64,000 nucleotides of DNA from Chlorobium sp. N1. Its GTDB lineage: Bacteria > Bacteroidota > Chlorobiia > Chlorobiales > Chlorobiaceae. The stretch covers positions 117,149-181,148 of the forward strand of contig NZ_SJPA01000004.1 of NCBI RefSeq assembly GCF_004332115.1, given 5' to 3'. The notes beneath the pieces are model-generated. The model was not told the DNA's origin, did no database searches, and saw nothing but the letters and a program-made list of their open reading frames with translations. Positions 40,420-57,208 of this stretch are shown one piece after another. Each line of letters begins with the position of its first letter. The first letter of the stretch is position 1. The translations under genes and the position numbers were made by a program.

Positions 40420-42375
40420 CTACCCGCCGGCTTCTTCCCACTCGCCGAAGAGTTTCTCGAGCTCGTCGCCGAGGGCGTGGTAGCGCTGGAGCGTCGCGGC
40501 GCTCTCCTCCTGGCTCTTGAGGTAGAAGTCCTCCTCGGCCATCCGGGCCTCCAGCTGCGCTTTCTCCTGCTCGAGGCGGCTGATCTCCTTTTCGATGGCG
40601 GCGATCTTCTTCACGTTCTTCTTCTTCGGAGCCGGTTTCGCATCCGCTGCCTTCGCCTCTGCCTTTCGGGCCGCCGCTCCGGCTTTCTGGGTTTCGGTTT
40701 CCCGCGCTTTCTCCTCCTCGAGCTGCTTCTCTGCTTTTTCGAGGTACTCGGCGTAGGTGCCGAGGTAGAGTCGGACGGTGCCGTCGCGGAGCTCGACCAC
40801 CTTGTTGACGAGGCTGTCGAGGAAGTAGCGGTCGTGAGAGACGAGCAGGAGCGTGCCGTCGTAGTTCTCGAGCGAGTCGATGAGCATCTCCTTCGATCGC
40901 ATGTCGAGGTGGTTGGTCGGTTCATCCATGACGAGCAGGTTCGAGGCCTGCAGCAGGATGCGGGCCAGGGCCACCCTCGACTTCTCTCCTCCCGAGAGTA
41001 CCTTGATCTTCTTTTCGATGGCGTCGCCGCTGAAGAGGAAGCAGCCGAGGATGTCGCGCACCTTCTTCTGCGCCTCGGCCGAGGGCGCAGAGTCGAGCAT
41101 CTCGCGGTAGATGCTCTTTTCGGGGGCGAGCGTGTCGGTCTGGTGCTGGGCGAAGTAGTTCATCGAGACGTTGTGGCCGACCTTCAGCGCCCCCTCGAAG
41201 TCGATCTCCTCGGCCAGGATCCGGCAGAAGGTCGTCTTGCCGGCGCCGTTCGAACCGACGATGGCGATGCGGTCCCCGCGCATGATCTCCAGGTCGATAT
41301 CCTTCAGCACCTCCCTCACCGTGCCGTCCGGCAGGGGGAAGCTCTTCGAGACCCCTTCGAGGCGCATTACCTCGCGGCCGGAGGGCTGGGCCTTCGGGAA
41401 GCGGAACGAGATCTGCGAGAGGTCCTCCTCCGGGCACTCGATCTCCTTTTCGAGTTTCTCCATCTGGCGCAGGCGGCTCTGGGCCTGGCGCGCCTTGGTC
41501 GCCTTGGCGCGGAACCGGTTGACGAACGACTGCAGCTCGGCGAGCTTCTTCTTGTCGTTCTCGTACTTGCCCATCATGAGCTCGAAGCGCTCGGCCTTTT
41601 CGGTTTCGTAGCGCGAGTAGTTGCCCTTGTACTCGTCGATGCGGTGGAAGGCGATCTCGAGCGTCTTCGTCGTCAGCTTGTCGAGGAAGAATCGGTCGTG
41701 CGAGACGATGACGAAGCTGTGCTCGTACTGCTGGAGGTAGTTCTCCAGCCAGCGGAGCGAATCGATGTCGAGGTGGTTGGTCGGCTCGTCGAGCAGGAGC
41801 AGCGTGGGGTTCTGGAGCAGCAGCTTGGCGATGTGCAGCCGCATCTGCCAGCCTCCCGAGAACGACTTGACCTTCTTGTGGAAGTCGATCTCGCTGAAGC
41901 CGAGGCCCGAGAGGACCTTTTCGGCGTCGGACTGCATCGTGTAGCCGCCGAGGTGCTCGAATTCGTGCATGGCGTCCGAGTAGCGCTCGATCAGGTCGTG
42001 GTAGGCAGCGCTCTCGTAGTCCTGGTCGGGGATGGCGAGCTCGTGCTCCATCGAGGCGATTTTCCCGGAGAGCGCATAGAGGCGCTGGTTGGCCTGCAGG
42101 GCGTATTGCAGGGCGGTCTTTTCCAGGTCGCCGGCAAAGGAGATCTCCTGCGGCAGGTACCCGATGGTGGTTTCGGCGGACTTGATGAACTGCCCGTCGC
42201 TGATGAGACCGGAATCGGCCGGCGTGGTTCCGCTGATGAGCTTGAGGAGGGTGGACTTGCCGGTTCCGTTCAGTCCGACAAGGCCGACGCGGTCCTTGTC
42301 GCCGACGCGGAACGACGTGCCGGAAAGCAGTTCCTTGGTGCCGACGCTGAGCGAGAGGTTGCGCGCTTCAAACAT
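40420..42375 (-). CDS. ABC-F family ATPase (Uup/EttA-like)
   Basis: 651 aa with two ATPase domains and no membrane domain. Domain 1: GLNGTGKST (near 37), [26 protein letters not shown]. Domain 2: GSNGAGKTT (~355), [26 protein letters not shown]. The P-site-tRNA-interaction-type linker lies between (~240-300). A C-terminal charged coiled coil (~545-645, [16 protein letters not shown] then [10 protein letters not shown]) is the Uup-type DNA/ribosome-binding tail. Role: ribosome-associated translation factor, not antibiotic resistance without further evidence. Confidence 0.9.
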   Translation of the reverse strand: MFEARNLSLSVGTKELLSGTSFRVGDKDRVGLVGLNGTGKSTLLKLISGTTPADSGLISDGQFIKSAETTIGYLPQEISFAGDLEKTALQYALQANQRLYALSGKIASMEHELAIPDQDYESAAYHDLIERYSDAMHEFEHLGGYTMQSDAEKVLSGLGFSEIDFHKKVKSFSGGWQMRLHIAKLLLQNPTLLLLDEPTNHLDIDSLRWLENYLQQYEHSFVIVSHDRFFLDKLTTKTLEIAFHRIDEYKGNYSRYETEKAERFELMMGKYENDKKKLAELQSFVNRFRAKATKARQAQSRLRQMEKLEKEIECPEEDLSQISFRFPKAQPSGREVMRLEGVSKSFPLPDGTVREVLKDIDLEIMRGDRIAIVGSNGAGKTTFCRILAEEIDFEGALKVGHNVSMNYFAQHQTDTLAPEKSIYREMLDSAPSAEAQKKVRDILGCFLFSGDAIEKKIKVLSGGEKSRVALARILLQASNLLVMDEPTNHLDMRSKEMLIDSLENYDGTLLLVSHDRYFLDSLVNKVVELRDGTVRLYLGTYAEYLEKAEKQLEEEKARETETQKAGAAARKAEAKAADAKPAPKKKNVKKIAAIEKEISRLEQEKAQLEARMAEEDFYLKSQEESAATLQRYHALGDELEKLFGEWEEAGG

Positions 42376-42655
42376 GGTGGGTGTGTCCTTCGGTAACAGT
42401 CAATGGTGGTGTTTCTGGCAGTGAAGGTACAGATTTTTTCGTTCATATGCCCCTCCGGCTTTCCCCCCTTCTGGCGTTCGGCCAGGATGGGGATCCGGAA
42501 AGATGTAACGGAAATATTGCAATCCGGATTGCGGGAAGTATGTTTCTTTGAACGTTCATGCACGTGTGCGCAAAATTTCAGCGTATCGGGCGTCCAAGCA
42601 GCGAAGGCCGGTATCGGGCCGGCCGCTGCAAACTGAGTCTTCCCCCATTGCACCA

Positions 42656-43939
42656 ATGAGACGTTTCGCCATCCTCTGCTTCATGACCGGCTGCATGGCC
42701 GTTCTTCCGCCGTCCCTCCGGGCCGCAGACGCCGTCGGCTGGCGGGAGTGCGTCCGCGAGGCCCGCCAGCGCCATCCCGACCTGGCTTCGGCAAGGGCCC
42801 TGCTCAGCCAGGCGGAGGCGGAGCGCCGCATCGCCGGCTCGGCCCTCCTTCCTTCGCTCTCGCTTTCGGGTTCCCTGGCCTCCGGAGCCAGCACCGGAAG
42901 CGGGGCCGGATGGTCCGCCTCCACCGGTTCCTACTTCCTCTCGGCGCGCCAGCTCATCTATGACGGCCGGAAGAGTTCGAAGCTCAAGAGGGCGTCGGAG
43001 GCGACGCTCGGGGCCCGCGAGCGCTCCCTTGCCGGCGTGTCGGCCGACGTGCGTTTCCTGCTCCGCAGCGCCTATACCGGCCTTCTGAAGGCCCAGGAGC
43101 TGGTTTCCCTTACCGGGGAGATCAGGGACCGCCGCCGGAGCAACGCGCGGCTCATCGCGTTGCGCTACCGCGCGGGCCGGGAGCACCTGGGTTCGCTCCG
43201 CCGGGCCGAGGCCGACCTTGCCGAAGCGGAGTATGAGGTGGCACAGGCCCGGCGCGGACTCGAGCTCGCCCGTTCGCTGCTCTCCTCCGCACTCGGGCGC
43301 CGTGAGCGCAGCCCGCTGAGGGTTGCCGGGTCGTTCGAGGCCGAAGAACCGGCTGCCCCGCCCGCTCCCGATTTCCCGGCCCTTGCCCGCAGGAACCCCC
43401 TGGTGCTCGAGCTCGAAGCCAACCGCAAGGCCGCCTCCTATGGTCTCGCCGCGGCCGAGAGCGCGTTTTCGCCCGAGCTCTACCTGGCATCCTCTGCCGG
43501 AAAGGGCGGCATCGGCGACTGGCCGCCGGAGAATACGGAGTGGAGCGCCGGCATCGATCTTGCCGTGCCGATCTATGAGGGCGGAGCCGGCCGGGCGCGG
43601 GTCTCGAAGGCCCGGGCCGTGCTCGGAGAGGAGGATGCCCTGCTGGAGAGCGGCATGCTCGGGGTGCTCGACCTGCTCGAGGAGCGCTGGAAGTCGTTCA
43701 TGGACGCGCGCGGACGGCTCGCCGTGCGGAAGAAATACCTCGAGGCGGCCGTCGAGCGCTCGAGGATCGCCGCCGCCCAGTATTCGAACGGGCTGATCTC
43801 GTTCGACGACTGGGTGATCATCGAAGACAACCTTGTCAGCGCGAAAAAGGAATTTCTCAACGCCGGAGCCGATCTCTGGATCGCCGAGGCTGCATGGATA
43901 CAGGCAAAAGGAGGAGGACTTGATGAAATCGAAGGGTAG
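42656..43939 (+). CDS. TolC-family outer membrane efflux channel
   Basis: 427 aa with a signal peptide (MRRFAILCFMTGCMAVLPP then RAADA), then long alpha-helical barrel pairs: ECVREARQRHPDLASARALLSQAEAE (typical first OEP helix) and VLELEANRKAASYGLAAAESAF in the second half. The repeated OEP architecture is clear although sequence identity to E. coli TolC is low. Stop overlaps the adaptor gene start by 17 bases. Gene order channel-adaptor-MacB is a complete tripartite exporter. Confidence 0.85.
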   Translation: MRRFAILCFMTGCMAVLPPSLRAADAVGWRECVREARQRHPDLASARALLSQAEAERRIAGSALLPSLSLSGSLASGASTGSGAGWSASTGSYFLSARQLIYDGRKSSKLKRASEATLGARERSLAGVSADVRFLLRSAYTGLLKAQELVSLTGEIRDRRRSNARLIALRYRAGREHLGSLRRAEADLAEAEYEVAQARRGLELARSLLSSALGRRERSPLRVAGSFEAEEPAAPPAPDFPALARRNPLVLELEANRKAASYGLAAAESAFSPELYLASSAGKGGIGDWPPENTEWSAGIDLAVPIYEGGAGRARVSKARAVLGEEDALLESGMLGVLDLLEERWKSFMDARGRLAVRKKYLEAAVERSRIAAAQYSNGLISFDDWVIIEDNLVSAKKEFLNAGADLWIAEAAWIQAKGGGLDEIEG

Positions 43940-44886
43940 ATGGGCCTCGGTCGGCGCCGTGGCGCTGATCGCGGCGTCGGCGGCGTTCTTCGCCGTTTCC
44001 GGCGGGAGGGAGCCTGAAAAGAAGCCCGAGGTGGTTGCGGCGGCGGTCGGCCGGATCGTCTCGAAGGTGTCGACGACGGGCGAAATCGAGCCCCGCAACC
44101 GGCTGAAGATCCTCCCTTCCGTCGCCGGCAGGGTGGAGGAGGTGCGCTGCGTCGAGGGAGAGGAGGTCCGCAAGGGCCAGGTGCTCGCGCTGCTCAGCTC
44201 CAGCGAGCGGGCCGCGCTGCTCGACGCCGCGCGCCTGCAGGGGGGCGAGGAACAGTCCTACTGGAAGTCGGTCTACCGCGAGACCGCGGTCCTGGCACCG
44301 ATCGACGGCCAGATTATCGTGCGTTCCATCGAGCCGGGCCAGACCGTGACCTCCAGCGACTCGCTCTTCGTGCTCTCCGACCGGCTGATCGTCAAGGCCT
44401 ATGTCGACGAGACCGACATCGGCCGCGTCCGCCTCGGCCAGAAGGCCGTGATCGGGCTCGACGCCTATCCGGAGATCCGCCTCCGGGGCAGGGTCGGGCA
44501 CATCTATTTCGAGTCGCACCTGCAGAACAACGTCAACATCTACTATGTGGACGTGATTCCCGAGAGCGTGCCGGAGGTCTTCCGCTCGGGAATGAGCGCC
44601 AACATCGACATCATCGTCCGAGAAAAGAACGACGCGCTGCTTGTTCCCGCGGCGGCCGTCATCTCGCGCAGCGGCCGCACGACGGTGCTGCTCGAAGGCG
44701 GAAAGGACGGCCTCGGGACCCCGTGCGAGGTCGAGACCGGAATCAGCGACGAGGGGCGGGTGGAGATCGTCCGTGGAATCGGGGAGGGCGCGAGGGTGCT
44801 CATCCCCGATGCCTCGATCGTCCTTCCCGGGGGGAACGGGGGATCGAACCCCTTCCTGCCGAAGAAGAAGAAAAAGAAGAAGAACG

Positions 44887-44894
<8 letters not shown>
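43923..44894 (+). CDS. MacA-like periplasmic adaptor with minimal hairpin
   Basis: HlyD/RND-type adaptor of 323 aa: N-terminal membrane anchor ([19 protein letters not shown]), biotinyl-lipoyl halves at [25 protein letters not shown] and [22 protein letters not shown], beta-barrel ([29 protein letters not shown]) and membrane-proximal part. Only about 40 residues join the two lipoyl halves ([25 protein letters not shown]), so the long alpha-hairpin of MacA is missing. C-terminus ends in a Lys-rich tail (seven K before NGE). Start at 43923 has a strong AGGAGG site. Overlaps both neighbours. Confidence 0.82.
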
Positions 44895-46872
<1,978 letters not shown>

Positions 46873-47125
46873 TCCGAAAAAAGTTTTTTTTCGTGCAAGG
46901 TTTTTCCCGGTGGGGCGTCCTACTCTATGAAGGCCGGTGAAATGGTTGCACCGGCCCTCCGCTGAAAGGCATGTGTGTGCTTGGACGTGTGTTGTGTTGT
47001 GTGTGATGTGTGGTTGGATTTCAGCAGCAGTTCTTTCCCTTGCTACCGAATGCTGATGTGATGTGAGTTGACGTGTGATTGATGCGTGATCGATGCTGAG
47101 GCCGGAAAGGGTTGTTGTTGGAGTG

Positions 47126-47165
47126 GACAGGGACGGAGGGTTGTGCTCCGTCCCTGTCTTTTTTT
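47126..47165 (+). terminator. Strong plus-strand terminator far from macB
   Basis: 12-bp perfect stem GACAGGGACGGA / TCCGTCCCTGTC with nine-base loop and seven T. Confidence 0.9.
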
Positions 47166-47189
47166 ATGCCCTCCCTGAAAACGGGCTCC

Positions 47190-47220
47190 AAAAGAAAAAC
47201 CCCGGCGAGTGCCGGGGTTT
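47190..47220 (-). terminator. Terminator of sucC
   Basis: Minus strand: AAACCCCGGC / GCCGGGGTTT with a four-base loop and TTCTTTT, 30 bases after the sucC stop. Confidence 0.88.
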
Positions 47221-47249
47221 CCTTTTTGTCATGCAGTGGCCGGACGGGC

Positions 47250-48425
47250 TCAGGCCGAGAGCGCCTGGTTGACCTTCTGCGCCGCGTCCCTGAGGCCGTC
47301 TGCGGCGATCAGGTTGAGGCCGGATTCGTCGAGCATCTTCTGGGCGATGTCGGCGTTGGTGCCCTCGAGGCGGACGATCACCGGAAGGTCGAGGCCGATC
47401 TTTTTCGCCGCTTCGATGATCCCCCCTGCGACACGGTCGCAGCGGACGATGCCGCCGAAGATGTTGACGAGGATCGCCTTGACGTTCTTGTCGCTGAGGA
47501 TGATCTTGAACCCCTCTTCGACCGTCTGGGGGCTCGCTCCACCGCCGACGTCGAGGAAGTTGGCGGGACGTCCGCCGGCAAGCTGGATCATGTCCATGGT
47601 CGCCATGGCCAGGCCCGCGCCGTTGACCATGCATCCGACGTTGCCGTCGAGGCGGACGTAGTTGAGGTTCGATTTCGAAGCCTCGACCTCGAAGGGATCC
47701 TCTTCGGAGACGTCGCGCAGCTCGATGAAGTCCTTGTGGCGGTAGAGGGCGTTGGAGTCGAAGTTGATCTTGGCGTCGAGTGCGAGCACCCGGCCCTCCT
47801 TGGTGACGACGAGCGGGTTGATCTCGGCAAGCGCCGCGTCGATCGAGGTGTATGCGTTGTAGAGCGCGGTGATGAAGCTGACGGCGTTGCGGAACTGCTC
47901 ACCCTCGAGTCCGAGGAAGAACGCCGCCTCGCGGGCCTGGAATCCCTGGAGGCCGAAGCGGGAGTCGACCTGGATCTTCAGGAGCAGCTCGGGGGTCTCT
48001 TCGGCGACCTTCTCGATCTCCATGCCGCCTTCGGTCGAAATCATGAGCACGTTGTTCGAGGTCGCGCGGTCGAGGGTGATGCCGACGTAGAACTCGCGGT
48101 CGATGTTCATGCCTTCCTCGACGAGCAGGCGGCGGACCTCCTTGCCCTCGGGGCCGGTCTGGTGGGTGACGAGGGTGGTGCCGAGCATCTGCGATGCGAT
48201 CTCCTGGGCCTCTTCGGGGGACTTGGCGAGCTTGACGCCGCCCGCCTTGCCGCGGCCTCCGGCATGGATCTGGGCCTTGACGACCACCACGGGGCTGTCC
48301 TGCTCGGCGAAGAGCTGCTCGGCGGCCTGCTTGGCCTCCTCAGCCGAATAGGCGACGATGCCTTTCGGAACGGCCACCCCGAATTTCCTCAGGATATCCT
48401 TGCCCTGATATTCATGAATGTTCAT
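47250..48425 (-). CDS. sucC: Succinyl-CoA synthetase (ADP-forming) subunit beta
   Basis: 391 aa ATP-grasp subunit, canonical start [17 protein letters not shown]. Contains [16 protein letters not shown], a [11 protein letters not shown] stretch, and [16 protein letters not shown] with the C-terminal DVGGGA loop. Makes succinyl-CoA from succinate in the reductive TCA cycle, ahead of 2-oxoglutarate synthase and icd. sucD is not in the window next to it, as in some Chlorobi. Its leader is ACC-rich without a clear SD. Confidence 0.94.
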   Translation of the reverse strand: MNIHEYQGKDILRKFGVAVPKGIVAYSAEEAKQAAEQLFAEQDSPVVVVKAQIHAGGRGKAGGVKLAKSPEEAQEIASQMLGTTLVTHQTGPEGKEVRRLLVEEGMNIDREFYVGITLDRATSNNVLMISTEGGMEIEKVAEETPELLLKIQVDSRFGLQGFQAREAAFFLGLEGEQFRNAVSFITALYNAYTSIDAALAEINPLVVTKEGRVLALDAKINFDSNALYRHKDFIELRDVSEEDPFEVEASKSNLNYVRLDGNVGCMVNGAGLAMATMDMIQLAGGRPANFLDVGGGASPQTVEEGFKIILSDKNVKAILVNIFGGIVRCDRVAGGIIEAAKKIGLDLPVIVRLEGTNADIAQKMLDESGLNLIAADGLRDAAQKVNQALSA

Positions 48426-48556
48426 ATTGGTTGCACTCTTTGGTTACAGAGGGTTTTCGTGCGCATCCGGCAGGGGACAAAGCGAGTTTTGCGCATAAAC
48501 TTTAGTATAGTAAAATTTAGCCGTACGGTAAAACATTAATACGGGTCGACACTGCT

Positions 48557-49018
48557 ATGGATTTCACCACTTTCATGGATATGGCCTTCCGGGAGGCCGA
48601 GAAGGCTTTCGAGCGCGGGGAGGTGCCGGTCGGCGCCGTGGTCCTCGATGCTTCCGGCCACGTGGTCGGCCGCGGCCACAACCAGGTCGAGGCCCTCTCC
48701 GACGCCACCGCCCATGCTGAAATCATCGCCCTCACCTCGGCCATGGCGACCATGGGCAACAAGTACCTCCAGGACTGCACCCTCGTCGTGACGATGGAGC
48801 CCTGCCCGATGTGCGCCGGGGCGATCGTCAACGCCAAGGTCGGACGGGTGGTCTTCGGCGCCTACGACCCGAAGATGGGGGCTTCGGGTTCGGTGCTGAA
48901 CGTCACCGGGTGCCGGGCGCTGAACCACCAGCCGGAGGTCTACGGCGGCATTTCGGAGGCCCGCTGCCAGGCCCTCCTGCAGGAGTTCTTCACGCGCCTT
49001 CGCAGCCGCAGCAACTGA
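48557..49018 (+). CDS. tadA: tRNA-specific adenosine deaminase
   Basis: 153 aa cytidine/deoxycytidylate deaminase fold. Zn ligands and Glu base: HAE at residues 53-55 and PCPMCAGA (Cys83, Cys86). GEVPVGAVVLD near residue 21 and KVGRVVFGAYDPKMGASGS are TadA hallmarks. Makes inosine at the wobble position of tRNA-Arg(ACG). A guanine deaminase-type activity is unlikely because the C-terminus follows the TadA pattern. Divergent from sucC. Confidence 0.92.
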   Translation: MDFTTFMDMAFREAEKAFERGEVPVGAVVLDASGHVVGRGHNQVEALSDATAHAEIIALTSAMATMGNKYLQDCTLVVTMEPCPMCAGAIVNAKVGRVVFGAYDPKMGASGSVLNVTGCRALNHQPEVYGGISEARCQALLQEFFTRLRSRSN

Positions 49019-49024
49019 AGCGGA

Positions 49025-50056
49025 TCAGGAGCGCGGCTCTCCCCCCTCTTTTTCGGTCGAGATGTTCTCGCGGATGATGTGCTTGACGGAGTTTGCCAGG
49101 TGCGAGATCAGTCCTTCGGCGATGCCGCCTCCTCCGGGGGTCGGGACCGTGTCGAGGCTTTCCAGCCCCGCTTTCTTCACCGCCTGGCTGATCGTCACCG
49201 AGAGCACGGGGTTGCACTCCCTGACGATTTCCTTGAGCATGAAGGCCGCTTCGAACATGCTCTGCTGCACGATCTCCCTCTGGTCCTCCTCCGTCGTCAT
49301 CTGGCACCGGCGCGCCGTGATCATGCCGGCAAGGCAGGTCAGGTAGGCGTTCGTCGAGCCGGCCATGAAAAGGTTGAGGAAGAACGGGGTGAGCAGGTTT
49401 CCGGCCGGCAGGAGCGAGGAGAGCGTGTTGCTGAACGAGGACTGGATGATCGGCTTGATGTGGGCCGGGATCTCCTCCTTCTGGAAGTCGGAGAGCGGCA
49501 GGAGCTCATAGACCCCTCTCGAAAGCTCGATGAACTCCCTGAAGTTCTGTTCGCGGTGGTGCATGGTGTAGATGCGCCAGATGAGGCGCATCATGTTGAA
49601 GAGTGAGGTCGTCGTTCCGTAGGCGGTGCTCTGGGCGAAGGCGCCGACGAAGAAGTTCTTCGTGGCCATCTCCTTCGTGGCGCCGAGGGCGTCGGCTTCG
49701 AGCAGCTTGAGGTTGGTCCTCACCCAGCGCAGCTCGCTGCGTTTGCCCCGCGGATCGGGATGCGCCGGGTGTGCCGGCATGCGCGATCCCATCCATCGGG
49801 CGTACGATGCCATCTCCTTCGAGGCCTCGTCTTTCGGCAGCGGCGGACGGCGGGGCCGTGAAAGGAAGCGGAGGGCGGCGGTGAGAAGCCAGAGGAGGAC
49901 GCCGGCCGAGAGTGCGGTGAAGCCGATGCCTCCGTAGGGGACGAGCGCTTCGAGGAGCCGTGCCGCGGAGGCGATCTGGTTGAGGGTGAAGACCGCCAGG
50001 AGCAGGACTGCGGCGGCCATGAAGGCGTAGAGGAGTGCCCGTGCTTTCTGTTTCAT
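49025..50056 (-). CDS. DUF697-like membrane protein
   Basis: 343 aa. Two N-terminal helices (about residues 9-28 and 42-62), a charged linker, then a helical domain with an AFAQSTAYGTTTSLFNMMRLIWRIYTM stretch and AGSTNAYLTCLAGMITARRC, similar in layout to DUF697/YcjF proteins. C-terminus has a PGGGG segment before a last amphipathic helix. Function unknown. Convergent with tadA, six bases between stops. Assignment to DUF697 is by pattern only. Confidence 0.45.
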   Translation of the reverse strand: MKQKARALLYAFMAAAVLLLAVFTLNQIASAARLLEALVPYGGIGFTALSAGVLLWLLTAALRFLSRPRRPPLPKDEASKEMASYARWMGSRMPAHPAHPDPRGKRSELRWVRTNLKLLEADALGATKEMATKNFFVGAFAQSTAYGTTTSLFNMMRLIWRIYTMHHREQNFREFIELSRGVYELLPLSDFQKEEIPAHIKPIIQSSFSNTLSSLLPAGNLLTPFFLNLFMAGSTNAYLTCLAGMITARRCQMTTEEDQREIVQQSMFEAAFMLKEIVRECNPVLSVTISQAVKKAGLESLDTVPTPGGGGIAEGLISHLANSVKHIIRENISTEKEGGEPRS

Positions 50057-50141
50057 GCTCCTGTCCCCCCTGTGTCGCTTATGGTTGCCGGAAAGCCTGC
50101 CCTTTCCGCAATGTACGGCTTCTTCGGGGAAAAGTCCCCTT

Positions 50142-51401
50142 TCAGCCGGCGGCGGGCGGTTCGGGAAGGCGGATCGACTGGTCCTCGCTGTGCTGGTAGT
50201 CGAGGAAGACGGCTTCCGCCGGCGGAAGCTGCCAGCTTCCGTCCTGAAGGCGGTTGGTGGTCTCCTTCAGCCGGTAGGTGGTGTGGCCGCAGGTCCAGCA
50301 GTCGTATTTGGCCATGCCGGTGCAGAGGCAGGTCTTCTCTTCGACCCGGATCGGCTCGCCCGGCTTGCGCTCGCTGAGCGCCTTGTAGTAGGCGTCGATG
50401 TAGGTGCACTTCCCGCCGTTCTCGAGCAGGTAGCCGAGTCCCTCGCAGTTCGGCTTGATGGCGTAGCGGAGGGTGGGGGAGTGGCGGAGCATCCGCATCG
50501 GGTAGCCGGTGGTGGAGGCCATGTTGATGACGATGTCTTCCTCTTTGGCGTTGAGGTACTCCTGCTTGACGTTGTCCGGCAGGCCGGATTCCTTCGTGAT
50601 GGTGAAGCGCGTCGCAACCTGGACGGCTCCCGCCCCCTCGCTGAGGTAGGTGGCCGCGTCGGTGCCGGTGAAGATGCCGCCGGCCGGAATGACCGGGATC
50701 CTGAGCCCTTCCCCTTTCAGGAATGCGAGGACCTCGGTGAAGATGGTGTGGAGGTCGAACTTCTTCCAGTCGTCGGGGCCGAAGCCGAGGTGGCCGCCGG
50801 CCAGCGGGCCTTCGACGATGATGTAGTCGGGGAGCCGTTCGAGCTTCAGGGCGCGCTTGAGGAAGATGGAGAGCGCGCGGACCGAGGAGATGATGATGCC
50901 GAGCTTGACGTCGCGGAAGCGCGGGTGGTCCTGGATGAGGTCGAGGGTGCGGAGGTTGAGCCCGGCGGCCAGCGTAATGCCGTCGATGCCGGCGTCCATG
51001 GCGGCACGCAGGCGCACCTTCAGCGTCTCCGCGGCGCCGTTCATGGTGAGCTTCTCCATGCAGTTGAGGAAGATGGCGCCCTTGCCGCTCTTCTTCGAGA
51101 CGGTATGCTCGACGTACATCTTCTGGGCTTCGGCGACCTCGCCGAGGTCGAACTTCACACGGCTCTTGTCGGGGCTGTCGGAGAACTCCGCATACCGCTT
51201 GCGCTTGCTGCTGACGAATGAGGTGTTGAAGATCCGGTCGCAGATGTATCCGTTTTCCGCGTCCGAGATATGGCCGATACCGCCGAGCCTTTCGGCCGCC
51301 AGGGCCAGCTCGGTCGTCGAGATGTTCACGCCCATGCCGCCGATGATGATCGGCACATACTCCTTCTCACCCAGCTTCAGCCTGAAATTATCTACCTTCA
51401 T
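50142..51401 (-). CDS. Nitronate monooxygenase-family FMN protein with C-terminal Cys cluster
   Basis: 419 aa TIM-barrel FMN enzyme of the 2-nitropropane dioxygenase/NMO superfamily: IIIGGMGVNIS start, IVEGPLAGGHLG at 195-206 (the His of the NMO family), IPAGGIFTGTDAA and GAGAVQVATRF phosphate sites. The last third, beyond the usual barrel, holds six Cys: 319, 332, 358, 360, 368, 371 (CLC-x7-CWTCGH), a pattern that could bind Zn or an Fe-S centre. Substrate unknown; may be an EnoylACP reductase II/FabK-like or an unrelated dehydrogenase. Divergent from gpmA. Confidence 0.7.
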   Translation of the reverse strand: MKVDNFRLKLGEKEYVPIIIGGMGVNISTTELALAAERLGGIGHISDAENGYICDRIFNTSFVSSKRKRYAEFSDSPDKSRVKFDLGEVAEAQKMYVEHTVSKKSGKGAIFLNCMEKLTMNGAAETLKVRLRAAMDAGIDGITLAAGLNLRTLDLIQDHPRFRDVKLGIIISSVRALSIFLKRALKLERLPDYIIVEGPLAGGHLGFGPDDWKKFDLHTIFTEVLAFLKGEGLRIPVIPAGGIFTGTDAATYLSEGAGAVQVATRFTITKESGLPDNVKQEYLNAKEEDIVINMASTTGYPMRMLRHSPTLRYAIKPNCEGLGYLLENGGKCTYIDAYYKALSERKPGEPIRVEEKTCLCTGMAKYDCWTCGHTTYRLKETTNRLQDGSWQLPPAEAVFLDYQHSEDQSIRLPEPPAAG

Positions 51402-51728
51402 TGTCCTGTGTTAAATCGGGATATGCGTGCGTTTACTCTTTGCCCCATCCCCCCTGAGGCCGGGGGCGGCGGACGGTCCTCCGCCAAAAATTATTTAAGA
51501 TATCACATTTTGCACATTAAATCTACAGTCAATTCGGAGAAAAGCCGCGCATTCTTCCTGCCGGCTTCGTTGCCGGGCCGCCCCCGTCCCGATATATTAA
51601 TCCTGTTTGAGAAAAGATGGGGAGATTGTTAAATTAAGGGCCAATCTGAAAACGGGGCCCATGGCGCCGGAGACGGGCGTGCCGGCGGTACGCCGTGTAA
51701 CTCTTATCAACTTCCTGAAGGGGGCATT
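51402..51728. other. Divergent intergenic region NMO-like / gpmA
   Basis: 327 bases without a gene. A GC-rich hairpin (CCCCC-TGAGGC-GGGGG, about 51449-51466) and an AT-rich stretch (51485-51535) are seen; AAGGGGG (51718-51724) is the gpmA ribosome site. Promoters for both genes are presumably here; none is called. Confidence 0.5.
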
Positions 51729-52472
51729 ATGATCAAACTGGTTTTGTTGCGGCATGGAGAGAGTCAGTGGAACCTCGAGAACCGGTTCACCGGCTGGCAC
51801 GACATCGACCTGACGGAGAAAGGCCGACAGGAGGCCCGTAACGCCGGCAAGCTCATCAGGGAGGAGGGGATCGTCTTCGACGTGGCCTATACCTCCGTCC
51901 TGAAGCGGGCCATCCGCACCCTCTGGACCGTGCTCGACGAAATGGACCAGATGTGGCTGCCGGTCGAGAAGACCTGGAGGCTCAACGAGCGCCACTACGG
52001 CGCCCTGCAGGGACTCAACAAGGCCGAGACCTCCCAGAAGTACGGCGAGGAGCAGGTGCTCGTCTGGCGCCGCAGCTACGATACGCCGCCGCCGGCCCTC
52101 GCGCGCGACGACGAGCGCTGGCCGGGAGCCGATCCGCGCTACCGGGGTATGGCCGAGGGCGAGATCCCGCTCAGCGAGTGCCTGAAGGACACCGTCGCGC
52201 GTTTCCTCCCGTTCTGGCACGAGACCATCGCCCCCCAGATCAGGAACGGCAGGAGCGTGGCCATCGTCGCCCACGGCAATTCGCTGCGCGCCCTCGTCAA
52301 GTATCTCGACGGCATCTCCGAAGAGGACATCGTCGGCCTGAACATCCCTACCGGCATCCCCCTCGTCTACGAGCTCGACGACGAGCTGAAACCGATCCGA
52401 AGCTACTATCTCGGCGACCAGGAGGCCGCCATGAAGGCCGCCGCTGCCGTCGCGAGCCAGGGGAAGGCCTGA
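51729..52472 (+). CDS. gpmA: Phosphoglycerate mutase, 2,3-bisphosphoglycerate-dependent
   Basis: Glycolysis/gluconeogenesis: interconverts 3- and 2-phosphoglycerate. 247 aa, E. coli GpmA length. The phosphohistidine motif [26 protein letters not shown] starts at residue 8, and the second His region reads [20 protein letters not shown] at 51729 follows AAGGGGG four bases upstream. Not clustered with other glycolytic genes. Confidence 0.95.
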   Translation: MIKLVLLRHGESQWNLENRFTGWHDIDLTEKGRQEARNAGKLIREEGIVFDVAYTSVLKRAIRTLWTVLDEMDQMWLPVEKTWRLNERHYGALQGLNKAETSQKYGEEQVLVWRRSYDTPPPALARDDERWPGADPRYRGMAEGEIPLSECLKDTVARFLPFWHETIAPQIRNGRSVAIVAHGNSLRALVKYLDGISEEDIVGLNIPTGIPLVYELDDELKPIRSYYLGDQEAAMKAAAAVASQGKA

Positions 52473-52563
52473 TGTCGAGGGGGTGAGGAGTTTCATCTGA
52501 AAAACCTTATATTCCGCACCTCGGCCGCGATGTCGCCTTTATTTCGAAATTCTCAGAAAAGTT

Positions 52564-57177
<4,614 letters not shown>

Positions 57178-57208
57178 AAACAAAGAGTAAATCATCGGGT
57201 TATACGTT

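Larger units (their letters stand above)
46873..47249. other. 377-base intergenic region macB / sucC with candidate small RNA
   Basis: No protein gene. It holds a hairpin GGCCGGTG / CACCGGCC (46932-46956), a GT-rich tract with short repeats (46971-47100, written CA-rich on the minus strand) and two terminators (47126-47165 plus, 47190-47220 minus). The plus-strand terminator is 250 bases from the macB stop, so a separate RNA may end here. Confidence 0.5.

Noticed and set aside
40420..42375. ABC-F gene considered as antibiotic-resistance (ARE) factor
   Set aside because: Its Uup-type C-terminal coiled coil and core location between housekeeping genes fit a cellular translation factor better.
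46925..46972. 15-codon minus-strand ORF (MPFSGGPVQ...) after a CA-rich leader in the macB/sucC gap
   Set aside because: Too short to distinguish from chance, and it overlaps the hairpin; kept only as part of the small RNA candidate region.
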